A stretch of 5,861 bases of DNA from Pseudomonadota bacterium (lineage in GTDB: Bacteria; Bdellovibrionota; Bdellovibrionia; Bdellovibrionales; JAEYZS01), in assembly GCA_023427925.1 (NCBI GenBank), contig JAEYZS010000165.1, positions 1 through 5,861 of the forward strand, given 5' to 3'. Both the position numbers and the translations under genes were made by a program. Under the pieces are notes generated by a model. The model did no database searches. It saw nothing but the letters and a program-made list of their open reading frames with translations, and was not told where the DNA came from. Below are positions 1 through 4,558 of the stretch, piece after piece. The stretch's first letter is position 1, and the number at the start of each line of letters is the position of its first letter.

Positions 1-707
1 GAGTTGGATTGACCTAGAGATATGGATTTAGAAATTGCGTATCGAAACGCAACCTCTGAAGATGAACCGACCCCTGATCGGTGATGAGCAAAAAACTCGA
101 GACTGGGTAAAAAATAAAAATCTCCTGCCTTAAACTCTGTTTTTGCTTCGATGGAGTGATCGAGCCCCAAGCCATCATCATAGGCGAGCTGAGGCTCATA
201 ATGCACGTCCACATCTTGCCATCGTTTGCCGAAAGTAACGCCCAAAAAGAAATCTTCATCAGAAGTTCTCGCTCTTTGTTCTCTTGTAAGAGCACTTTGT
301 CCACGATCTCTTCTCCGATCGTCACTGGAGAACTTTAATTTCCAATACCTTTCAAATCGAGGCAAATGGAGTTGACCGCCATAACGGAAGTTCCCCTTCA
401 TATTCCCGTTATCTGCAAAGTCACCTCCAGCAACGAAATACACGTTGGTCCTATTGTCAGAAATCTCACCATTAGTTTTGGGAGAAATATTCTTATCAAT
501 TTTATCCGCAGCATTACCTAGTTCTTTACTGACCGCCTTGTTGACCCTGATAAATTCGTTATATTTGATGTTTTCTTTTCTGTTTTCTTGACGATTGTTT
601 GGTTGATCAGAAGTGGGGTTACGTGCATATAGTAGATAAGGAGTAAAAAGCATTCCCATGGTCAGCGCATATATACTGTATTTAAAAAATTTCAAAAAAT
701 TAACCAT
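1..707 (-). CDS. Outer-membrane beta-barrel protein of unknown family, 5' part (runs off left edge)
   Basis: This frame is open from 707 to the window edge without a stop (235 codons), so the gene is cut at its 3' end. From the ATG at 707 the product begins with a good signal peptide: Lys6 and Lys9, then a hydrophobic run ending in YLLYA at residue 28. Residues 29-75 are polar, rich in Asn, Lys and Glu. From about residue 77 (VYFVAGGDF) the chain alternates polar and aromatic/hydrophobic residues, as in FRYGGQLHL, YWKLKFSSD, FFLGVTFGKRW, DVHYEPQLAY, FYFLPSLEFF and VAFRYAISKS, which is typical of transmembrane beta strands. I do not recognise the family. The start is uncertain: the ATG at 659 would avoid overlap with the divergent gene but would remove the charged part of the signal peptide, and neither start has a clear Shine-Dalgarno. 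Export and outer-membrane location are inferred; substrate and function are unknown. Confidence 0.8.
   Translation of the reverse strand, partial: MVNFLKFFKYSIYALTMGMLFTPYLLYARNPTSDQPNNRQENRKENIKYNEFIRVNKAVSKELGNAADKIDKNISPKTNGEISDNRTNVYFVAGGDFADNGNMKGNFRYGGQLHLPRFERYWKLKFSSDDRRRDRGQSALTREQRARTSDEDFFLGVTFGKRWQDVDVHYEPQLAYDDGLGLDHSIEAKTEFKAGDFYFLPSLEFFAHHRSGVGSSSEVAFRYAISKSISLGQSN
638..643 (+). promoter_or_regulatory. Shine-Dalgarno-like AAGGAG bearing on the start of the 706-1305 gene
   Basis: AAGGAG lies 14 bases ahead of the ATG at 658, further than usual, and 62 bases ahead of the ATG at 706. It is the only argument for the longer 215-residue form of the plus-strand gene. It sits inside the coding sequence of the divergent beta-barrel gene, so it could be chance. 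Confidence 0.3.
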
Positions 708-1305
708 GCGTGTTTTGTTAATTGTACTTCCGTTATTGGTCTTTCCACTGAGTGGACATTCTACCTATATCTCCCAAGATGGTCGCATATCTTACCTACT
801 TGGTGCTACCTTAAATACGAATTATCAAGAAAATTTATTTAATGACAATGATAATCCTTCTAAGCCTGGCCGAAGCCAAAGTTTTGCAATACTTATACAA
901 GCTTTAGGTGATATCAGCCCGAAAGGCAGCCTAATGGCCGAAGTGAATTTAGGGACTCATAAATTTCTCAAACGATCAGGAGATCTTACTGATGAGTATC
1001 GCTTTGATGCCATTGGTTTTGATTTAGGATATCGCCGACATATCGGTGGCAGATACTGGTGGTCTGCTCAAATCGGCTCCCTCTATCCATGGAGAGTGGA
1101 CCAAGATGTACGCACATTACCAACAAAGTTTGATGAGTCCGAGTTTGCTTCGCTTTATTCTGTAGTTTTAGGAATCCAGTACGAGCATCAGATCAACAAC
1201 CAACTCGTCTCCTATGACTTCAGAATCAGAAAATACATGAGTAGCCAAATCGACGACCAAATTGCTATTGGCTTGGGCGTAGGCTGGCGATTTGGCTTAG
1301 ATTAA
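706..1305 (+). CDS. Small exported beta-barrel protein, probably outer membrane, unknown family
   Basis: From the ATG at 706 the product is 199 residues. It begins with a compact signal peptide (MRVLLIVLPLLVFPLSGHS, cleavage likely after residue 17-19). The mature part contains about eight stretches of alternating residues: roughly 27-37, 60-68, 75-84, 101-111, 116-127, 148-160, 168-176 and 185-197. Glycine and aromatic residues (YWWSAQIGSLYPW) mark strand ends. The chain ends in VGWRFGLD, with an aromatic residue close to the C-terminus as in proteins inserted by the BAM complex. Size and strand count suggest an eight-stranded barrel of OmpA/OmpW/OmpX size, but I see no family signature. A longer form from 658 adds 16 residues (one lysine-rich patch) and has a distant AAGGAG. 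I prefer 706 because it gives a textbook signal peptide. A TATACT at 672-677 could be a -10 element for this start, though its -35 is poor. No terminator is visible after the stop. Confidence 0.82.
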   Translation: MRVLLIVLPLLVFPLSGHSTYISQDGRISYLLGATLNTNYQENLFNDNDNPSKPGRSQSFAILIQALGDISPKGSLMAEVNLGTHKFLKRSGDLTDEYRFDAIGFDLGYRRHIGGRYWWSAQIGSLYPWRVDQDVRTLPTKFDESEFASLYSVVLGIQYEHQINNQLVSYDFRIRKYMSSQIDDQIAIGLGVGWRFGLD

Positions 1306-1414
1306 TCTTAAGACTATCGGATTCGGCTTTTGTAGCTCTTAATAGCGCAAATTAACGCACAATATACCTAATGGTTATGTTTAGACCAAACTGCTTAAGT
1401 CTTAAAGGGGATCC

Positions 1415-1522
1415 ATGATTAAATTTACACTCGACCGGATCTATAGGGTTAGCTTTTTAGTTTTTGTAAATCTTAACTCTTACTTTACGACTTCTTTTGA
1501 TGTAAACCAAGTGAAGAGGTAA
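1415..1522 (+). CDS. Possible 35-residue small ORF or leader ahead of the rhodanese gene
   Basis: An ATG at 1415 is preceded by AAAGGGG (1404-1410, 4 bases away) and opens a 35-codon frame ending in TAA at 1520-1522, only 3 bases before the rhodanese ATG. The peptide starts MIKFTLDRIYRVSFLVFVNL and ends DVNQVKR, with a short hydrophobic stretch at about residues 13-19. The rhodanese ribosome binding site lies within its last codons, so translation of the two would be coupled. It could be a leader peptide, a small membrane protein or a chance frame. Only the spacing and the Shine-Dalgarno support it. Confidence 0.25.
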   Translation: MIKFTLDRIYRVSFLVFVNLNSYFTTSFDVNQVKR

Positions 1523-1525
1523 GAC

Positions 1526-1862
1526 ATGAAAAACTCTATTTATACAAAAGAGAATGTTCCAACGATGTTGGTGGAAGAGCCAAGCTCACTTAAAGAATAC
1601 TCGTTGATTGATGTGAGAAGACCTGACGAATATACAGGAGAGCTCGGACATATTGAAGGCTCTAAACTTGTAACACTCGGACCAGATCTCGAAAAGTTCC
1701 TCAAAGAAACATCTAAGGATACAAAGATTCTATTTATTTGCCGTTCCGGCGCGCGATCTGCGCAATCAACGCTATGCAAAATCCATCGGATTTAATGACG
1801 TCTACAACATGGAGGGCGGCATGCTCTATTGGAATGAGAAGAAGTTTCCGGTAACAAAGTAG
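1526..1862 (+). pseudogene. Single-domain rhodanese-like sulfurtransferase, frameshifted
   Basis: Rhodanese domains move sulfane sulfur through a persulfide on an active-site cysteine, usually in the cytoplasm for short forms of the GlpE/PspE/YgaP type. The first frame encodes IDVRRPDEYTGELGHIEGS (the usual N-terminal rhodanese motif, about residues 28-46) and then the catalytic loop CRSGAR with Cys72. It reads SAQST and goes out of frame near 1770, stopping at 1795. The remaining C-terminal part, RYAKSIGFNDVYNMEGGMLY and WNEKKFPVTK, continues in another frame to the TAG at 1860-1862. Joining SAQST directly to RYAKS restores a continuous domain and needs 2 extra bases, as if CG had been lost from ACGCGCTATG. 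The repaired protein would be 112 residues, normal for the family. The start is supported by GAGG at 1516-1519. The lesion is a real mutation or a sequencing error. Without the C-terminal helix and strand the 89-residue product is unlikely to fold normally. Confidence 0.9.
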
Positions 1863-1869
1863 AATTTCT

Positions 1870-3354
1870 TTACTTAGAGGTTCTTAATCCCTTAGGTATG
1901 ACCAAAAATTTTAACAGATCAAAAATTAAATGCATTGCAAGAGCCATAATAGCCGCTGGAATGGCGCCGATTAAAATTGTAGCATTGTCGTTAAGTGCAA
2001 GGCCACTCACAATTGGCGCGCCATAACCTCCCGCTCCAATAAGCGCTGCAAGCGTTGCGGTTCCAATGCTGATAATCGCTGATGTCTTAACACCTGAGAG
2101 AATATAAGGGCTCACTAGCGGTAGCTGAATATAGACAAGTTTTTCAAATGAAGTAAGCCCCAGAGAATGAGCACTTTCAATATAACTCGGATCTATCGTT
2201 CTTAAACCCGTGAAGGTGTTTACAATAATTGGAAATAATGAATATAAAAACAATGCAATCAACGCAGGCTTTATTCCGATCCCAAAAACAGGAATTAAAA
2301 AGCAAAGAAGCGCTAGCGAAGGAATCGTCTGCACTATTCCAGATAAAAATAAAATGGAATGTCCCAATACTCTTGATCTATCTGCCAATATCCCTAGCGG
2401 TATACCAAAAACTATTGCAAAGAGCAGCGAAATGCCTACTAATACCAAATGCTCCTTGGTTCTTTTTAGGATACGCGATTGAAGGTCAGAAGAATCTTCA
2501 TCGGTCTCTGTGTTAAAGTATTTTTTAACAACATTAGGTACACTTATTTTTTCGATATCGGCATATTCATTTAGTGTTCTCATTTCTTCTTCAGAAATAG
2601 TTCCCTCAAGCTTTGACTTAAGGGCGGACCAGATTTGAGGATAGCGCTTTGCAAATTTTTGGCTTGTAACAATAAGTGCCTCATACTCCGGGAAAAAACC
2701 TTTATCATCTTCTAGAACAACTAAATCCAAAGTCTTGATTTTAGCATCTGTCGAATAGACTTCAATAATATCGGCACTCTTATTTTCGATGGCCGTGTAA
2801 AGTAAAGAATGCTCCATCGATTTAACTGCACTCTTTTTGAGAGGTAAATTGTAAGCTTTGACCAAGCCATTAAACCCATCGGCTCGAGACATAAATTCAT
2901 AGGTGAATGCGTATTTAGGGTTAGTTTTGATTTTTGAGAGATCAGAAATTGTCGTTAAGCCATTCTCTATTGCAAATTGCTTTCGAATTGCTAACGCATA
3001 AGTATTATTAAAACCTAAAGGCTCACTGATAGTTAAACCTTCTTTTCTTTCCAGTTCCAATCTCAGGTCATTAAGGTCTTTCAAGTTTGCCTTTTTTAGA
3101 ATAGATTCTGAAAGTGTACCGGAATAATCTATATAAAGATCTATTTCATCATTTATAAGTGCTTGATACACAATTCCTGTACCACCTAATCCAAATTTTC
3201 TCTCGACATGAATAGACTCGTGCCCCTCTAGTATTTGCGCAATGATCTCACCTAAAATATAGCCCTCAACAAAATTCTTAGTTCCAACTCTGACTACTTG
3301 TGCATTCAGTAGAGGAGCCGTAAAAAATAAAATAAGAAAGCAAATTTTAATCAT
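1870..3354 (-). CDS. Fused substrate-binding and permease protein of a quaternary-amine type ABC importer
   Basis: This 494-residue protein joins two ABC-importer parts. Residues 1-18 are a signal peptide (MIKICFLILFFTAPLLNA). Residues 20-282 are an OpuAC/ProX/OsmF-like binding domain, with GTKNFVEGYILGE (24-36), GLGGTG (55-60) and DLYIDYSGT (72-80). After a charged linker, residues 303-490 form a ProW/OpuAB-type permease with about five or six membrane segments. It carries the EAA loop that docks the ATPase: ESAHSLGLTSFEKL with Gly399, then QLP at 410-412. Family substrates include glycine betaine, choline, carnitine and, for EgtU, ergothioneine; the substrate here cannot be read. The binding domain precedes the permease, opposite to OpuA of Lactococcus and to EgtU. 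I chose the ATG at 3354, which overlaps the ATPase stop by 8 bases (ATGATTAA) and gives a clean signal peptide; 3387 would add 11 residues. It ends 7 bases from the convergent rhodanese stop with no terminator between them. Confidence 0.95.
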   Translation of the reverse strand: MIKICFLILFFTAPLLNAQVVRVGTKNFVEGYILGEIIAQILEGHESIHVERKFGLGGTGIVYQALINDEIDLYIDYSGTLSESILKKANLKDLNDLRLELERKEGLTISEPLGFNNTYALAIRKQFAIENGLTTISDLSKIKTNPKYAFTYEFMSRADGFNGLVKAYNLPLKKSAVKSMEHSLLYTAIENKSADIIEVYSTDAKIKTLDLVVLEDDKGFFPEYEALIVTSQKFAKRYPQIWSALKSKLEGTISEEEMRTLNEYADIEKISVPNVVKKYFNTETDEDSSDLQSRILKRTKEHLVLVGISLLFAIVFGIPLGILADRSRVLGHSILFLSGIVQTIPSLALLCFLIPVFGIGIKPALIALFLYSLFPIIVNTFTGLRTIDPSYIESAHSLGLTSFEKLVYIQLPLVSPYILSGVKTSAIISIGTATLAALIGAGGYGAPIVSGLALNDNATILIGAIPAAIMALAMHLIFDLLKFLVIPKGLRTSK

Positions 3355-4087
3355 TACTTTTCCCACTGATTCTTTGAGCGTTAACAAACTGAGTTACAAA
3401 ATTGTTCGCAGGCCTCTCGATCAAATCGGAATAATCGCCATGCTGAACGATCTTGCCCTTGCTAAATAAAGTCACCGTGTGCCCAAAATACTCAGCCTCG
3501 CCGAGATCATGAGTTACAATGATTACAGTTTTTTTGAGTTGGTTAAATATTTTCTTAAGATCCTCTTGAAGCTGATAACGGATCAGAGGGTCAAGGGCTC
3601 CAAAGGGCTCATCCATCATCAATATGTCTGGATTTAAAAATAGCCCTCTCATGACAGCGGCTCTTTGCCTTTGGCCCCCTGAGCAACTTCTAGGATATTT
3701 TTTTAGAAGTTCTTTATCTAATCCAAATAGCTCGGAAAGTTCATGCAACTGCTTTTCGATTTTTGAATGATTCCACTTTCTTAGTTTTGCTTTGAGACAA
3801 ATATTATCTTGAAGGGTTAAGTGTGGGAACAGCCCTCCTTCTTGAAGCACATACCCTACTCTATCCTTTATATCTCTTTGATTTTCAGTATTTACACGCA
3901 AGCCTGCAATGACTGCATCACCTTCAGAAAAAGGTATCAGTCCCATTAAAATTTTAAGCAATGTCGACTTCCCGCTCCCGCTTGAACCTAGAAAAACATG
4001 CGTTTTTTGAGCTTCTAAGCTTAAGGTCACATCACTCAATGCCTTCTTTGCGCCGAAGGATTTCGATACATTTTTAAGCTGGATCAT
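3347..4087 (-). CDS. ABC transporter ATP-binding protein, OpuAA/ProV/EgtV-like without CBS domains
   Basis: This is the cytoplasmic ATPase that drives the fused permease encoded immediately downstream. The 246 residues form one nucleotide-binding domain: Walker A GSSGSGKST (34-42, Lys40), Q-loop Gln82 in YVLQEGG, signature CSGGQRQR (135-142), Walker B ILMMDE (155-160), D-loop ALD (164-166) and H-loop His193 in VTHD. The signature begins SCSGG instead of the common LSGG; Cys135 is unusual but tolerated in the superfamily. ProV and OpuAA carry C-terminal CBS domains that sense ionic strength; here the protein ends about 50 residues after the H-loop with no such domain. Osmotic gating by CBS domains is therefore not expected, and a role closer to OpuBA, YehX or EgtV is plausible. 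AAGAAGG at 4096-4102, 8 bases ahead of the ATG at 4087, fixes the start. The 3' end overlaps the next gene by 8 bases, so translation is probably coupled. Confidence 0.96.
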   Translation of the reverse strand: MIQLKNVSKSFGAKKALSDVTLSLEAQKTHVFLGSSGSGKSTLLKILMGLIPFSEGDAVIAGLRVNTENQRDIKDRVGYVLQEGGLFPHLTLQDNICLKAKLRKWNHSKIEKQLHELSELFGLDKELLKKYPRSCSGGQRQRAAVMRGLFLNPDILMMDEPFGALDPLIRYQLQEDLKKIFNQLKKTVIIVTHDLGEAEYFGHTVTLFSKGKIVQHGDYSDLIERPANNFVTQFVNAQRISGKSND

Positions 4088-4108
4088 TTTTTAAACCTTC
4101 TTAAAGTG

Positions 4109-4137
4109 ATATTAAAAGCCCTCCGCCCCACTGTCAA
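4109..4137 (-). promoter_or_regulatory. Sigma-70 promoter of the ABC transporter operon
   Basis: On the minus strand TTGACA (4137-4132, a perfect -35) is followed after exactly 17 bases by TAATAT (4114-4109). The expected start point, near 4102, falls at the ribosome binding site AAGAAGG (4102-4096), so the 5' leader would be only about 15 bases. That leaves no room for a riboswitch or attenuator. The spacer is unusually G-rich for this AT-rich surrounding. Confidence 0.75.
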
Positions 4138-4223
4138 ATTTTCCGTCCCCCGTCTCTGCTTCGGAGCTGGTGACCTAGGACTTGAGTGCATTGTAGGAGA
4201 CTAAGAAATTGTAAAAAGAAATT

Positions 4224-4243
4224 TGGAGGTGGTGGCCGGAATT
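4224..4243 (-). repeat. Exact 20-base copy of the tRNA-Cys 3' end (att-like direct repeat)
   Basis: TGGAGGTGGTGGCCGGAATT here is identical to 4409-4428, which holds the CCA, discriminator, acceptor 3' strand and part of the T arm of tRNA-Cys. The two copies are in the same orientation, 185 bases apart, and the match stops at both ends. Repeats of a tRNA 3' end are what site-specific integrases leave when elements insert into tRNA genes. No integrase is in this window, so integration is an inference. A decayed second tRNA gene is the other explanation. Confidence 0.85.
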
Positions 4244-4245
4244 CA

Positions 4246-4319
4246 TGACTCACCTCCTGTGAGTCACCCCTTTGGGGCTTCACTTCGTGAAGTGCAAAAA
4301 TCGCATCGTGCGATTTTTG
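4246..4319. repeat. Array of four back-to-back stem-loops
   Basis: Four inverted repeats follow each other almost without gaps: TGACTCAC/GTGAGTCA (4246-4253 and 4259-4266, 5-base loop), CCCC/GGGG (4267-4277, loop TTT), CTTCAC/GTGAAG (4278-4292, loop TTC; an alternative pairing CACTTC/GAAGTG overlaps it), and CAAAAATCGCA/TGCGATTTTTG (4295-4305 and 4309-4319, loop TCG). All arms are perfect. The last one ends in a T-run on both strands and could act as a bidirectional terminator. Density and perfection exceed what chance would give in 74 bases. Function is unknown; candidates are a dispersed palindromic repeat, a transcription barrier or an unrecognised structured RNA. Confidence 0.85.
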
Positions 4320-4364
4320 TGAACCAACAAGACTATTGCTAGTTCCCAATCAACGATACTAAGT

Positions 4365-4411
4365 CCATAAATAAAAAAAGCACCCCTTTGGGATGCTCTT
4401 TTTATTTATGG
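4365..4411 (-). terminator. Rho-independent terminator of tRNA-Cys, bidirectional, reaching into the CCA end
   Basis: On the minus strand AGCATCCC (4397-4390), loop AAA, GGGGTGCT (4386-4379) is followed by a run of seven T. The inverted repeat is longer than the core stem: 4365-4386 and 4390-4411 are complementary over 22 bases apart from a G-T wobble and one mismatch. The A-rich and T-rich outer arms make it work on both strands. Its outermost bases are the CCA of the tRNA and a mirrored CCATAAAT on the other side. Confidence 0.85.
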
Positions 4412-4482
4412 AGGTGGTGGCCGGAATTGAACCGACGTCTACGCTTTTGCAGAGCGCTGCCTAACCACTTGGCTACACCACC
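4409..4482 (-). tRNA. tRNA-Cys (anticodon GCA)
   Basis: The 74-base gene folds as a standard tRNA. The acceptor GGTGGTG pairs with CACCACC over 7 perfect pairs. The D stem is GCC/GGC. The anticodon stem GCGCT/AGCGT encloses loop CTGCAAA with anticodon GCA. The variable region is short, and T stem GTCGG/CCGGC has loop TTCAATT. Position 73 is U, the usual discriminator for cysteine tRNA, and CCA is encoded in the DNA. It is a single tRNA with its own promoter and terminator, lying between a glycosidase gene and the transporter operon on the same strand. Confidence 0.97.
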
Positions 4483-4503
4483 GATAGGAAGTTCATAAAT
4501 CTA

Positions 4504-4532
4504 ATATTATGGGCTCTAAAGATCAAGTGCAA
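4504..4532 (-). promoter_or_regulatory. Probable promoter of tRNA-Cys
   Basis: On the minus strand TTGCAC (4532-4527) is followed after 17 bases by TAATAT (4509-4504). Initiation would be expected near 4497, giving a leader of about 15 bases before the tRNA 5' end at 4482. The same -10 hexamer and spacing occur in the transporter promoter. Confidence 0.6.
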
Positions 4533-4558
4533 GGACAATGTTGCGCCATATTATAAGC

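Larger units (their letters stand above)
4088..4408. other. Gene-free stretch between the transporter operon and tRNA-Cys
   Basis: These 321 bases hold the operon promoter (4109-4137), an 86-base stretch with little structure (4138-4223, only a weak CTC...GAG hairpin at 4154-4166), a 20-base copy of the tRNA 3' end (4224-4243), four adjacent hairpins (4246-4319), an unstructured linker (4320-4364) and the tRNA terminator hairpin (4365-4411). A minus-strand open frame of 71 codons crosses the region but has no homologous look and runs through the hairpins, so I do not call it a gene. Confidence 0.7.

Noticed and set aside
14..338. Open frames on both strands (14-325 minus, 156-338 plus) at the left end
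   Set aside because: Both are other frames of the minus-strand beta-barrel gene, which is open over the entire stretch and has a signal peptide and strand pattern. Neither shadow frame has protein-like features.
1308..1405. Inverted repeat TTAAGACT (1308-1315) and AGTCTTAA (1398-1405)
   Set aside because: Eight bases separated by 82 in AT-rich DNA is weak, and neither half sits at a promoter or forms a terminator.
1540..1779. 79-codon minus-strand frame opposite the rhodanese gene
   Set aside because: It is antisense to a domain with a recognised catalytic motif and shows no features of its own.
1764..1780. Programmed ribosomal frameshift in the rhodanese gene
   Set aside because: There is no slippery heptamer, no internal Shine-Dalgarno at the right distance and no downstream structure; a 2-base deletion explains the data better.
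2210..2516. Two plus-strand open frames of about 90 codons opposite the permease gene
   Set aside because: They lie antisense to the conserved permease domain, overlap each other in different frames and have no ribosome binding sites of note.
4224..4319. CRISPR array
   Set aside because: The hairpins differ from each other in sequence and there are no repeated units with spacers.
4134..4349. 71-codon minus-strand frame across the hairpin array
   Set aside because: It translates perfect palindromes and the tRNA copy, which explains its odd composition; there is no good ribosome binding site.
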